DNA of 64,000 bases from Affinundibacterium fentianense (GTDB lineage Bacteria > Pseudomonadota > Gammaproteobacteria > Burkholderiales > Burkholderiaceae_D), in assembly GCF_018139545.1 (NCBI RefSeq), contig NZ_JAGSPJ010000007.1, positions 124,001 through 188,000 on the forward strand. Direction: 5' to 3'. Both the position numbers and the translations under genes were made by a program. How positions within the stretch are numbered: the stretch's first letter is position 1; the number at the start of each line of letters is the position of its first letter. Positions 50,768-59,575 of the stretch are shown one piece after another. The notes beneath the pieces were generated by a model. The model was not told the origin of the DNA, searched no databases, and saw only the letters and a program-made list of their open reading frames with translations.

Positions 50768-51886
50768 ATGAATCAGACCCTCAAAAAAAGTATCGCCAAA
50801 GCACTGATATGTTTATCTGGTTTTCTGTCAGCGTCTGTTGTTGCATTTGAGTTGAAATACACAGTCATAGGTACTGATACTCTCAGCATCGAGAAGCCCA
50901 ACACACTCAACGAACAAGCCCGCAAAGAAATCATCGATGAGATTGCGAACGCGATGTTTGGTAATTACGTATTTGAGGACGTCGCCAAAAAAATAGGTGA
51001 TGATTTGAAAGCACGTTTGCTGCGAGGAGAGTATGACAAGCTCGATCAAGCCCAGGACTTTGCGATTCGGTTGACCAAAGACTTGCGTGAAGTGAGCCAC
51101 GATCAGCATATTGAAGTTTTCTTGACTGAATCCGTCTTTCCTAAAGACAGTACTGTTGAGACACGCGAACAACGGCGCGCAAAGGCACTTGAAAGGTCAA
51201 GGCTGGGTAATTTTGGTATTCAGAAATATGAAGTGTTAGAAGGGAATATTGGCTTGTTGGAGTTCAATGAGATCACCTATCGCGAATTTGGCGAGAACGC
51301 GATCACAGCGGTGATGAGTTTAGCGGCGAATGCGGATGCGCTGATCATTGACCTTAGAAAGAGTCGTGGTGGCGATCCGCATATGATTGAATGGATCACC
51401 AGCTATCTCTTAGGTGATCACAAAGTGCATCTTAATGATCTCTATTTTCGCCGCATTAATTTGACGCAAGAGTATTGGACGGACCCAGCAGTGCCGGGTC
51501 CTCGCTTCGATCTGAATAAGCCAATCTATATTCTGACAAGTGCTCTTACTTTTTCTGCCGCAGAAGAAATTACTTATGATTTGCAGAGCCTAAAGCGTGC
51601 AACTGTGGTTGGCGAAGCGACGCGTGGTGGCGCACATATGGTCAACCCGTTTGAACTCTCGAACCAGCTCTCCATTTACATTCCCATTGCAAGGGCCATC
51701 AATCCGATTACCAAGACAAATTGGGAAGGGAATGGTGTGAAACCTGACGTGGTAACGACGGAAGAGGGAGCGTTAAAGGCAGCGAGGCTCTTGGCCCTAG
51801 AAAGCGTAGCGAAGCAAACCAAGGATCTGGTACGTAAAGAAGAATTGCAGACGAAGATCGATAAATTAAAGGCCGGCATTTTGTAA
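50768..51886 (+). CDS. Exported S41-family peptidase-like protein
   Basis: I place the start at 50768, giving MNQTLKKSIAKALICLSGFL, a Sec signal peptide, and 372 residues. The core resembles the IRBP/tricorn-type branch of S41 proteases: an N-terminal helical domain, then NIGLLEFNEI, LIIDLRKSRGGDP, and a nucleophile region TFSAAEE with Ser near residue 263. The usual S41 lysine position (GKG after the Gly-Glu-Thr stretch) reads RGGA in VVGEATRGGAH, as in IRBP-like members. No PDZ domain is evident. The longer frame from 50660 adds 36 residues that disrupt the signal. Confidence 0.82.
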   Translation: MNQTLKKSIAKALICLSGFLSASVVAFELKYTVIGTDTLSIEKPNTLNEQARKEIIDEIANAMFGNYVFEDVAKKIGDDLKARLLRGEYDKLDQAQDFAIRLTKDLREVSHDQHIEVFLTESVFPKDSTVETREQRRAKALERSRLGNFGIQKYEVLEGNIGLLEFNEITYREFGENAITAVMSLAANADALIIDLRKSRGGDPHMIEWITSYLLGDHKVHLNDLYFRRINLTQEYWTDPAVPGPRFDLNKPIYILTSALTFSAAEEITYDLQSLKRATVVGEATRGGAHMVNPFELSNQLSIYIPIARAINPITKTNWEGNGVKPDVVTTEEGALKAARLLALESVAKQTKDLVRKEELQTKIDKLKAGIL

Positions 51887-52091
51887 GGTGTAATAGCTAG
51901 AATATTCCGAGTTGCATAAATCCCATTTGAACCTCAAAAAATGAATGCATATTCATTGCCTGAATTAATTTCTCAGTTGGATTTTATTCGATCTATCAGT
52001 TAACACGCATATCAAAAATAATTGGTAGTTTAGATAAATTCTCATACAATGCCCCCACGCACTTAGAACAACGAGCTGCAGCGAAGTGGAT

Positions 52092-52109
52092 ATGCGATGC
52101 GCATCGTAT
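52092..52109. promoter_or_regulatory. Near-perfect 18-bp palindrome
   Basis: ATGCGATGCGCATCGTAT is self-complementary at 16 of 18 positions. It lies 70 bases before the start of the unrecognised gene at 52179 and might be an operator. The gap 51887-52178 shows no other structure. Confidence 0.3.
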
Positions 52110-52178
52110 GTTTGCGTTGGGCGTGGTGCAAGCATGGCGTTTGCTCTGCCACCTTACTAATTTGGATTGAATCTACTC

Positions 52179-53141
52179 ATGAAAAAAATTGCTTCACTGA
52201 TCTTGGCCGGCTTTGCTTTGTCATCTACGCAGGTTAATGCGCAAACATTTAATCTCAAGAAAATCATCAAGGAAAGTGTCAAAGAAGGGCAACAAAGTGC
52301 ATCGAAGCCAGAACAAACGCCAGGTGTCGCCCCTGTACCAACTTCGTCTGGCGGTATCGGGTCGGTTCCTGCCAAAGAAGGCGTTGTGCAGTTGGATGGT
52401 TTGCCACGCCCAGGTTCACCAGGCTTGCTGCTTGATTCGAATTCTTTTCCGAAATTTTTAGCATCAATTCATAAGCCAGAAATCGGTGGTATCAGTTTGG
52501 GGATGAACGTGAATGATGCCCTGCCTATCATCAAAAAGCTCAACCCAAATTACAAGATCGATAAGCTAAATATTATGGTGAATAACTATCGTGGCATCGC
52601 CGCGAAAGCAGGTTCAGCGAATGCGATGCCTACTGATCAGTTCACTGTATATTTTAATGAGGCTGGGAATATCTGGTTGATTGGCCGCCATATCGAACTG
52701 CCAAAAGATCAACCGCTCTTATTAGATACTTACAAGAAAGCACTGTTTGAAAAATATGATGCGCCAAATGTGATTGTTGCTGAGCGCAATCGCCCGAACT
52801 TTGGATATTTTGCGTGGGCCTATGGTGTCGATGGACAGCAAACTGCATCACATCACTTGGATTCAAAATCGGGGCCTTGCGCTGCACAACAGTACTCCAT
52901 GATTGTACCAATCACCGATTTTGTTCAAATTCAAAATAGCTTCCGTAATACCTGTGCAATAGCGCTGACGACGAATGCTTCGATGAAGTCCAATACTGAT
53001 TTGATTCAGAGTTACGATATGGTGATGTACTCGCCAGCATTGATTCGTGACGTGAACAGCATGAATGCAGCACAAGCTGAGTATCTCAAGAAAAAGGCCG
53101 AGGCAGAAGAGAAAGCACGTGCTAATAAGCCGCAGTTTTAG
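52179..53141 (+). CDS. Unrecognised exported protein
   Basis: I do not recognise a family. From the ATG at 52179 the protein has a signal peptide MKKIASLILAGFALSSTQVNA and 320 residues in total. A Pro/Gly/Ser-rich linker covers about 40-80. A mixed alpha/beta region follows (IGGISLGMNVNDALPIIKKL, a motif seen in hypothetical periplasmic proteins), then a Lys/Glu/Ala-rich C-terminal helix. Two cysteines (in GPCAAQQ and NTCAIAL) may pair. A TTG four codons upstream is a less likely start. No Shine-Dalgarno sequence is obvious. Confidence 0.7.
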   Translation: MKKIASLILAGFALSSTQVNAQTFNLKKIIKESVKEGQQSASKPEQTPGVAPVPTSSGGIGSVPAKEGVVQLDGLPRPGSPGLLLDSNSFPKFLASIHKPEIGGISLGMNVNDALPIIKKLNPNYKIDKLNIMVNNYRGIAAKAGSANAMPTDQFTVYFNEAGNIWLIGRHIELPKDQPLLLDTYKKALFEKYDAPNVIVAERNRPNFGYFAWAYGVDGQQTASHHLDSKSGPCAAQQYSMIVPITDFVQIQNSFRNTCAIALTTNASMKSNTDLIQSYDMVMYSPALIRDVNSMNAAQAEYLKKKAEAEEKARANKPQF

Positions 53142-53316
53142 ATCTCTAGGGTGTATGTAGCGTAAGTCGATCAAATTCCAGCAACTTGCTTGACTACGAT
53201 GATGGGTATTCAATACTAATCTTCGATGTATCCTGCGGATTGAATTTCTTGGCATATCAATGTTTGCGGGTATCTCCTGTCATGCTTTTCAATAATTTGT
53301 TCAAGGTTTGTAAATT

Positions 53317-53739
53317 ATGGAAAAACGTATCGTCATTTTTGTAATTTCTTTGGCTATCGCCATTTCACTTTCATGTGCACTACTCGTTTCGATTGTTATT
53401 GTTGACAGTTCCTTGCTACCGCAGGAGAACATTACAGAAGTGTGGGAGGGCGGGGATGGTGAGGGTTTTAACCTAAGAATAGAATTTTTTGGTTCGAAAT
53501 ATCTTGCAATTTGGCGTGGGTGTTTGGGCGAATATGGTAGGGCACAAGGCGATTACGTAAAAATTCTTGATCATATTCATTTTAATCCAAGAATCGAAAC
53601 AGGCATGATGGCAAGCCGTTTTCGGTCGATGCAGATAGTACGGAATGAAGATCAAACTTACTTAGTTGATGATAATGACAAAGATGCGATGAAGTACTTG
53701 AGGTATTCCGGTCTTAGAAAAATAATTGACTCGAAGTAG
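53317..53739 (+). CDS. Unrecognised membrane-anchored small protein
   Basis: This 140-residue protein has a hydrophobic N-terminal segment (IVIFVISLAIAISLSCALLVSIVIV), which could be an anchor or signal. A small soluble domain follows with an acidic N-terminal part and a Cys in WRGCLGEYG. No family is recognised. AAGG lies 10 bases before the ATG. It stands alone between two other unrecognised genes on the same strand with gaps of 175 and 237 bases. Confidence 0.6.
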   Translation: MEKRIVIFVISLAIAISLSCALLVSIVIVDSSLLPQENITEVWEGGDGEGFNLRIEFFGSKYLAIWRGCLGEYGRAQGDYVKILDHIHFNPRIETGMMASRFRSMQIVRNEDQTYLVDDNDKDAMKYLRYSGLRKIIDSK

Positions 53740-53976
53740 ACTATATAGTTCTCAGTTTCGGGCAGAACCCGCGCTGTAAAACACATCAATGTCACATCAT
53801 TCAAATATATTCTCAGACGTCAAAATCCCTTTGCTGCAATTTGAAAGTTCTCGTCGCAATTTCTTGGGGGGCGAGTAAATGATTGAGGTGAGAGCTATCA
53901 GCGCCTAATTTTGTGATCTTGGAGTGGTAAGATACTAATTCCGTTCACGCCTATCTAGTTTCGCAAAGAAATCTGT

Positions 53977-54534
53977 ATGAAGTTTTTATTGACTCTCTCA
54001 AGTATTCTCCTTTCTTTCAATGCTCTTGCAAGCGATTTGTTAAAGCCTAATCAAATGTTTTGTCCCGTTGCGAATCAGAAAGATATTGTCGCGATTGCGG
54101 ATGCCAAGACCGATGAAGAGGTGAAGCGAGCCATTGGCGGTGCCATTTTCTCTGGCGCATGTAGCGCTCCGATGGCGGAGTACATAGAAATATCAAAAAT
54201 AGAGAAAAAGCGGACTAAACTTGGCCATACTTATTTCTGTTTTGAGATGCCATTTTCTGAAGATAGTGCGAAATTTTGCGCACTGCAGGATAGTGTAACT
54301 ACTGTGAAGTATGAGCAATCTCAGCGTGTGGGTGATTACGATATCGTAGTTGAAGGGCCTATGGGATTAAAGGCAACATGTCGAGAAGGCGGTAAGGTCC
54401 TGGTCTTGAAAGGCAGTCAGTGGAAGCGAGTGTCGATGTTATTTGTAGCAGAAAAGCCGCCCACTGAAGTTAATATCACTCAAGACTTAAATGTCGAACT
54501 TAGAGCGGGTTGCAAGGGCGTTGACTATATGTAG
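53977..54534 (+). CDS. Unrecognised periplasmic protein
   Basis: This 185-residue protein begins MKFLLTLSSILLSFNALASD, a clear signal peptide. The mature part holds six cysteines (for example MFCPVANQ, SGACSAPM, YFCFEM, KFCALQ, ATCREG and AGCKG), suggesting disulfide bonds. I know no family for it. Its neighbours are another unrecognised small protein upstream and a convergent hydrolase gene downstream. Confidence 0.65.
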   Translation: MKFLLTLSSILLSFNALASDLLKPNQMFCPVANQKDIVAIADAKTDEEVKRAIGGAIFSGACSAPMAEYIEISKIEKKRTKLGHTYFCFEMPFSEDSAKFCALQDSVTTVKYEQSQRVGDYDIVVEGPMGLKATCREGGKVLVLKGSQWKRVSMLFVAEKPPTEVNITQDLNVELRAGCKGVDYM

Positions 54535-54679
54535 TCATGTCGGACGGGTGTAACCCTTGCAGTTAATCAGTCTTAACAATGTATTGTGCTGACGGTTCTT
54601 TTTTCCCACTCTCATTCTCGGAATTTAGAAAATAGTGCTGGCTCTGGCTACACACGCTCTACGACTAGACGAGTGCAAC

Positions 54680-55645
54680 TCATTTATCTCGCGTTGGAAT
54701 TGGCTCATTATTCGAGTTGGTCGGTGTGACTTTACTTTTTTCGATCACGCTTAATATCGCTTCAATCACCACGTCCGGATACTGCTCCTGTATACGGTGG
54801 TTTGCAGGAAATGATCGCACCTCCGCATTCGGGTAGTAGCTTGTCATTCTTTCTTCGGCGATTTCAGGATCGACTGCCCACACACCGAAATCCTCGGCGT
54901 AGATTACGCCGCGCAGCAAATCTTTGACGAGGCCTCGAGGTTTGTGTTGTTGCGGTGAAGATTGCGCGACGAGGCGGATCATCGGTTTGTTGTAGGCCTT
55001 AGCTCGTTCCATTACATACTTGCCCATCGGTTCTATGTTGGCAATTTCTTGTCTTGCTGTTTTGGCGGCGAACACCCATAGGCCCAATTGTGTGTACCAA
55101 GGAAAATCTGGGTAAGCCTTGGCTATGCCAAGCGGTAAGGCGTCGACTAGCACGACACTGTTGACTTGTTCGGGATAGCGTAGGGCATAGGCCTGTGCGT
55201 ACTGCCCGCCAAGTGAATGTCCCACCAAGATGTACGGTCCCGGCAATTCTCGTTGTGCTAGTAGGCGCTGTAATCGTTGACTTTCCGACTCGGGGGTGAT
55301 GTCTGAGCTACCGGCAGTGCTGCGTCCCACACCAGGGCGGTTGTAGAAAAAGAGATTGCAGCATTGCTTGAGGCCAGCCGCGACTGCTTTCCATGTCGTC
55401 AGGTCTAACAATAAACCGTTTTCGAAAATGATCGTTGCGCGTGGATTGGTAACACGCTCCTCAGCGAATTCCAACACCGTAGTCTCTATTTGAGTCAGTT
55501 GTGTCTGCAAGGAGATGCGTTGAGTTGACTTGGTGTCGTCTGTGCTTTGTACACTTTCTTGTGCAAGACATGTGGCAGTCAAGCTGGATGCCAATAATAG
55601 AGAAAGAAAAAGAAAGTAGTTGCGAACGATGGTGTAACGAGGCAT
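54680..55645 (-). CDS. Exported alpha/beta hydrolase
   Basis: This 321-residue enzyme has a signal peptide (about residues 1-28, ending CLAQ) and an alpha/beta-hydrolase core. The nucleophile elbow is GHSLGG in ILVGHSLGGQYAQAYALRYP, the oxyanion region follows IIFENGLLLDL, and the C-terminal His is in FPANHRIQEQYP. An Asp in the strand before it (VWAVDPE) could complete the triad. Substrate cannot be inferred. AAGGAA precedes the start. It is divergent from the NTF2-like gene. Confidence 0.85.
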   Translation of the reverse strand: MPRYTIVRNYFLFLSLLLASSLTATCLAQESVQSTDDTKSTQRISLQTQLTQIETTVLEFAEERVTNPRATIIFENGLLLDLTTWKAVAAGLKQCCNLFFYNRPGVGRSTAGSSDITPESESQRLQRLLAQRELPGPYILVGHSLGGQYAQAYALRYPEQVNSVVLVDALPLGIAKAYPDFPWYTQLGLWVFAAKTARQEIANIEPMGKYVMERAKAYNKPMIRLVAQSSPQQHKPRGLVKDLLRGVIYAEDFGVWAVDPEIAEERMTSYYPNAEVRSFPANHRIQEQYPDVVIEAILSVIEKSKVTPTNSNNEPIPTRDK

Positions 55646-55939
55646 TGAATTCTGTTCCTTGTTTAGTCGAGATATCCCCTCTCTTGCGGAATTATTTCGT
55701 AGTTCGTTTCGTTTGGCAATGCGTCGACTGCTTCCAATCGCTGGATGAGTCTTGCCAAAATTTAGGGAGTGAAGTGACTCTACAATACCTTATCGAATAC
55801 AGTGCGCCGGTTAGGTGTTGTCGAATGGGGTATCGGTACATTAAGGCGCTTGCGTTTTTTATTTGTGTAGATCATATGAGTTGCTTTAACATGCTCGGCT
55901 TACTTTGCTTTATTTTGATGAAATGGAAAGGATAAAATA

Positions 55940-56446
55940 ATGAGAAAATTGTTGATCGTCTTTGGCTTCTTCTCTTTGCTTTTTTGGGGACAAGCATTTG
56001 CCGCTGATAGCCCTGAGCTAACCAAGACTAAATTGGCTAAGTTTTTAGACGAGTGGCACGATGATGCTGCTCATTCGCGTTTGGCTTATTTTGACAAGAT
56101 CGCGCCAGATGGTGTGTATATCGGTACTGATAAAACCGAGCGGTGGGTGCGCGATGATTTTAAAGTATGGGCGCAGCCCTATTTTAAACGCCCAGTTGCC
56201 TGGGCTTTCACTGCCTTTAATCGGCATATTGCAATGACCCCTGATCAATCTATTATTTGGTTTGATGAGCAGTTGAATACGCAAATGGGGATTTGCCAAG
56301 CATCAGGGGTGGTGCGAAAAACTGAAACAGGCTTTGAAATTGTGCATTATCAATTGTCGATTGCCGTTCCCAATGATGCGACAGATACAGTGGTAGCGGT
56401 CGTAAAAAAAGTAGAGCAGCGCGCCCGTCAACGCACTAGGAAGTGA
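55940..56446 (+). CDS. Exported NTF2-like (SnoaL/DUF4440) protein
   Basis: This 168-residue protein has a signal peptide MRKLLIVFGFFSLLFWGQAFA and a cone-shaped NTF2-like fold: WHDDAAHSRLAYFDKIAPDGVYIGTD, followed by strands with WFDEQL and a Gly-rich turn, ending in a basic tail. NTF2-like proteins can be enzymes or binding proteins, and no catalytic set is evident. AAGGA lies just ahead of the ATG. A bidirectional terminator follows. Confidence 0.8.
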   Translation: MRKLLIVFGFFSLLFWGQAFAADSPELTKTKLAKFLDEWHDDAAHSRLAYFDKIAPDGVYIGTDKTERWVRDDFKVWAQPYFKRPVAWAFTAFNRHIAMTPDQSIIWFDEQLNTQMGICQASGVVRKTETGFEIVHYQLSIAVPNDATDTVVAVVKKVEQRARQRTRK

Positions 56447-56482
56447 TCAAGCGGATTGCGAATGCATCTAGTCTAGAAAATG

Positions 56483-56526
56483 CAAGGCACGATGTGACGA
56501 TACAAGCTATCGTGCCTTGTTTGTAT
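56483..56526 (+). terminator. Terminator between NTF2-like gene and ohr
   Basis: CAAGGCACGAT (56483-56493) and ATCGTGCCTTG (56509-56519) make a perfect 11-bp stem with a 15-base loop, followed by a TTTGTATT tail on the plus strand. It lies between two convergent genes and probably ends transcription from both sides, though the minus-strand T tail is weak. Confidence 0.75.
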
Positions 56527-56948
56527 TACGCCGCCAGCGTCAGTTGTACTTCGATGTTTCCGCGCGTCGCGTTAGAGTAGGGGCAAACTTCGTGGGCTTT
56601 CGCGATGATGCCTTCTGCGATAGTGCGCTCTAGGCCTGGTAATGCAATAGTTAAATGCACTTTCAAACCAAAACCACCGTTCCCATTTGGGCCTATGCCC
56701 ACTTCTCCTGTCACGGAAGTCTCGGAAGGTAGAGCTTGTTTCGCTGCGCCAGCGACAAATTTCATTGCACCGATAAAGCAAGCAGAATAGCCTGCTGCAA
56801 ACAGTTGCTCAGGATTGGTGCCTTCGCCTCCAGCGCCTCCGAGTTCTTTTGGTGTGCTTAGACTGACATTTAATTTTTGGTCATCGCTGTGCGCGCGTCC
56901 ATCGCGACCGCCAGTTGCGGTGGCGTGGGCTGTGTAAAGTACTTGCAT
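56526..56948 (-). CDS. ohr: Organic hydroperoxide resistance protein Ohr
   Basis: Ohr is a thiol peroxidase that reduces organic hydroperoxides with lipoylated electron donors. The 140-residue protein has the two catalytic cysteines at Cys57 (YSACFIGAM) and Cys122 ([10 protein letters not shown]), and [18 protein letters not shown] with the conserved Glu. AAGGAG precedes the ATG. A tandem OhrR-type operator lies about 100 bases upstream, and the ohrR gene is beyond it on the same strand. Confidence 0.95.
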   Translation of the reverse strand: MQVLYTAHATATGGRDGRAHSDDQKLNVSLSTPKELGGAGGEGTNPEQLFAAGYSACFIGAMKFVAGAAKQALPSETSVTGEVGIGPNGNGGFGLKVHLTIALPGLERTIAEGIIAKAHEVCPYSNATRGNIEVQLTLAA

Positions 56949-57050
56949 GGTGAACTCCTTAATGGCTAATTATTCAGATCAGGTTTGTCTTGTTGAGCCT
57001 TTTACTGTCAGGGATTGATGCAGCAGTGCAGGCTTGAACATCATAATAGT

Positions 57051-57081
57051 GCACAATTAAATTGTGCGCAATTTAATTGTG
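57051..57081 (-). promoter_or_regulatory. Tandem OhrR operator upstream of ohr
   Basis: CACAATTAAATTGTG (57052-57066) is a perfect palindrome and matches the OhrR box pattern ACAATT-N-AATTGT. It is followed directly by a second, imperfect copy CGCAATTTAATTGTG (57067-57081). The pair lies 103-133 bases before the ohr start, between ohr and ohrR. Repression by OhrR and release by organic peroxides is the known scheme for this family. Confidence 0.75.
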
Positions 57082-57298
57082 ATGAAGTAGCGATAAATTT
57101 TTCTATTGAATCGATAGCGATTTTTTATTGAACCACGTGCTGGAAAAGTGCGACATGAGCCCACGTTTCATGTCGAGCAGATGCGTAAAGCGCAATTTTT
57201 GGTAGACAAATCGAGATAAGAGACTAGTGAGGGAAGTAGTCGCTAGTGATTCACTTGCTTGCGTCTATTTCGTCCACGACTACCACTCTGGCGCGGCA

Positions 57299-57760
57299 TT
57301 AATCTGCTTGCGCATCCTGCAATGCCGAACGGAGCTGCTGTAATTGCGTACGAAGCTTGGCTAACTGGCTTGCATCCTGACCACTCGCACAAAGAATTTC
57401 GAGCGGAATTTTCGCAGCCAGCCGCCTTAATCTACGTCCTGTTTCCGTAAGCCGAATCCGTACTTGACGTTCATCACTGGCATCGCGTTGTCGCGAAATG
57501 ATTTCGACCGCTTCTAAGCGTTTTAGGAGCGGAGTTAAGGTTCCAGAATCTAAATAAAGCGCCTCGCCGATCTCTTTCACCAAAATATCATCCTGCTTCC
57601 AAAGTACCAACATCACCAGATACTGTGGATAAGTCAAACCTAATTCATCTAATAGGGGTTTATAGGTCTTGGTCATCGCCAATGACGCCGAATACAAAGC
57701 GAAACAGAATTGATTATCAAGTGCTAAGTAATCTTGTTGAGAAGCAGGTAGTGTTTTCAT
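57299..57760 (-). CDS. ohrR: MarR-family peroxide sensor OhrR
   Basis: This 153-residue MarR-family repressor starts MKTLPASQQDYLALDNQFCF. The peroxidatic cysteine is Cys19 in NQFCFALYSAS, and a second one at about Cys124 in EILCASG suggests the two-cysteine type that forms a disulfide. The winged helix is LDSGTLTPLLKRLEAVEIISRQRDASDERQ. It lies upstream of ohr on the same strand with 350 bases between, so it is probably transcribed separately. Confidence 0.92.
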   Translation of the reverse strand: MKTLPASQQDYLALDNQFCFALYSASLAMTKTYKPLLDELGLTYPQYLVMLVLWKQDDILVKEIGEALYLDSGTLTPLLKRLEAVEIISRQRDASDERQVRIRLTETGRRLRRLAAKIPLEILCASGQDASQLAKLRTQLQQLRSALQDAQAD

Positions 57761-58133
57761 GATCGAATCGGCTTGTTGATAGCCACATTATGGTCATTTG
57801 CCGTCACTTAATCAATCTCGTAAACAAGGCACCTATTTCGAGGGGGGCGCAAAGCCAACGGCTTGCTATCGTTTCGAGGTTCGTTTGGAGTTAGCGTGAA
57901 AACCTTCGATGCAGGCTTGTGACATTTCACAATTTGCGAAGTCCCTGTCATTAAACTCCTTATATAACGGATGCCCGCCTAAGAAACTGTCTGATCCGTA
58001 CAAGAAGTTTGCCTATTTTTACAAAGCATATTGTTAAAAAAGCTAAATGTTGAAATAATCTCGCCGACGATTTTTAATAATCGGCAAGATGTTGACCCAA
58101 ACTGTTTTGACCCTATTAAGAAATGAGGTATGC
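57761..58133. other. Intergenic region upstream of the lipoprotein hydrolase
   Basis: These 373 bases show no gene. TTGTGA-catt-TCACAA (57917-57932) is a perfect inverted repeat with a 4-base spacer, shorter than the CRP spacing. A small hairpin lies near 57849-57866 (GCAAAGCC-aac-GGCTTGC). GAGG at the right end serves as ribosome binding site of the next gene. Confidence 0.4.
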
Positions 58134-58991
58134 ATGCGTTTGTTAATGATGATGTTGGCAATGTGCAGCTTAAGTGCTTGCCAATCCTTTGTTGTAAAAG
58201 ATCTTGATTTGATTCGTCCTGATAATCTGACCGGATACAAAACAAAAGCCGTATTTGATCAGGAAAAATTGCAAACCATTGTGCCCAAAGCACAGCTCAA
58301 AGAAGAGCAAATAGGGGTGGTGCAAGATGGTAGCGATACGGTCACGATAAGAGGCGTTCGCGTCACGGTACCTGAGGGTAAAACGACTGTACTCTACTTC
58401 GGCGGTAATCTCACACATGTCGATGAAAATGCACCTTTGCTGGCGAAATTAGCTGGGACATGCCCGGCACATTTTGCGACTTTTGACTATCGTGGGTATG
58501 GCCGCACAAATGGTCAACCGGATGCGCTCCTCCTCAAAGCCGATGCATTGCGTGTCTATGATTACGTCCGCGCGCAAACTCCAGGCAAATTACTGGTGTA
58601 TGGATATTCTTTAGGTGGGTTTATGGCGGGGCATATAGCAGCGAATCGCCCAATTGATGGTTTGGTTTTGGAGGGGAGTGGAACGACCCCAGCTGACGTG
58701 GTCGATGCGCAAATTCCTTGGTATTTTAAACCTTTTGTCGACGTCACCATTTCGGAGAATCTGAAGACAATTGATAATCTTTCTGCCACCCGTGATTATC
58801 CGGGAAAGGTCTTGGTCATTACGGGCGGAAAAGACACCACGATGCCCGCGCACCTTGGCAAAAAATTGTACGAAAATTTGCGTAGCCAAGAAAAATCCTA
58901 CGTATTTGTGGAAAATGGATCGCATAGCAATTTAACCAACGATGCAAAAGTAAAGAGCGAGTATTGCGCCTTACTCAATCGGCTAAACTAA
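58134..58991 (+). CDS. Alpha/beta hydrolase lipoprotein
   Basis: This lipoprotein of 285 residues starts at 58134 with a GAGG ribosome binding site; an upstream ATG would bury the signal. The lipobox LSAC gives a lipidated Cys near residue 16. The hydrolase core holds FDYRGYGRTNGQP, nucleophile elbow GYSLGG in LLVYGYSLGGFMAGHIA, an Asp in VLVITGGKDTTMP, and the catalytic His in VENGSHSNL. It resembles bacterial YqiA/FrsA-like or BAAT-type esterases, with substrate unknown. Confidence 0.85.
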   Translation: MRLLMMMLAMCSLSACQSFVVKDLDLIRPDNLTGYKTKAVFDQEKLQTIVPKAQLKEEQIGVVQDGSDTVTIRGVRVTVPEGKTTVLYFGGNLTHVDENAPLLAKLAGTCPAHFATFDYRGYGRTNGQPDALLLKADALRVYDYVRAQTPGKLLVYGYSLGGFMAGHIAANRPIDGLVLEGSGTTPADVVDAQIPWYFKPFVDVTISENLKTIDNLSATRDYPGKVLVITGGKDTTMPAHLGKKLYENLRSQEKSYVFVENGSHSNLTNDAKVKSEYCALLNRLN

Positions 58992-59147
58992 AAAGTCATC
59001 GTATGGAGTAAACATCGGACGCGATTGCTATGAAAATCTCGTCCGATCTTTTCGATTTCGTCTTGATCTGACACCAAATTTTGTGTCATATCCACTGTCA
59101 CTGGCCAATGCTAGTTGATCATTTCCCCAGAGGGTTCAAGTAAAACC

Positions 59148-59564
59148 TTAGGTCGCTTCTTGATGCGATTTGACTTCCGTGAAAGTCGATCCCGTCAGCT
59201 GATTGATATGATTTTTGATTCGAGCGCGCTGGTCGTTGTTGGTGTAGACCGCGCGAGCTAGTGCAATAAAATGTGCGTCAAATTCTTGCTGGCGTTCACA
59301 TACGCGGATCGCATCTTCCACCAACCAGATTGCTTCATTGACCTTGTCGAGCTGGTCAAGCAGCTCTTGCAGGCTGACTTGAATGTTTGGAAAATTAGGC
59401 ATGATGGCAAGCAGAGAATTGAGTTCCAATTCGACTTGCTGACGTTTATCCGCTTCGTGAATCATGCGCTGTTTTAGCTGCAGAATACTCAGCTTGTCAT
59501 AAAATTCGCCCATAGAAACCGGCACCTTCAGTTGCGCTGGTAAAGTCGTGTGGATCGTTGGCAT
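59148..59564 (-). CDS. DUF6165 family protein
   Basis: This helical protein of about 138 residues (ATG at 59564; a TTG at 59579 overlapping the upstream gene is an alternative) matches the DUF6165 pattern: LKVPVSMGEFYDKLSILQLKQRM, then repeated amphipathic helices including LLDQLDKVNEAIWLVEDAIR, and the end AVYTNNDQRARIKNHINQLTGS. Genes of this type tend to sit beside TPR/glycosyltransferase genes, as here. Its function is not known. It is the second gene of a two-gene unit. Confidence 0.75.
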   Translation of the reverse strand: MPTIHTTLPAQLKVPVSMGEFYDKLSILQLKQRMIHEADKRQQVELELNSLLAIMPNFPNIQVSLQELLDQLDKVNEAIWLVEDAIRVCERQQEFDAHFIALARAVYTNNDQRARIKNHINQLTGSTFTEVKSHQEAT

Positions 59565-59575
59565 AGAATCGCTCG

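Noticed and set aside
55501-55935. 144-codon plus-strand frame
   Set aside because: It runs antisense to the hydrolase signal region and the intergenic stretch, is Cys/Trp-rich and has no start signal.
57917-57932. CRP site upstream of the lipoprotein hydrolase
   Set aside because: The half-sites are separated by 4 bases rather than 6 and it lies about 200 bases before the start with no matching -10.
59100-59147. tRNA-like GGTTCAA sequence
   Set aside because: No acceptor, D or anticodon stems can be formed around it.
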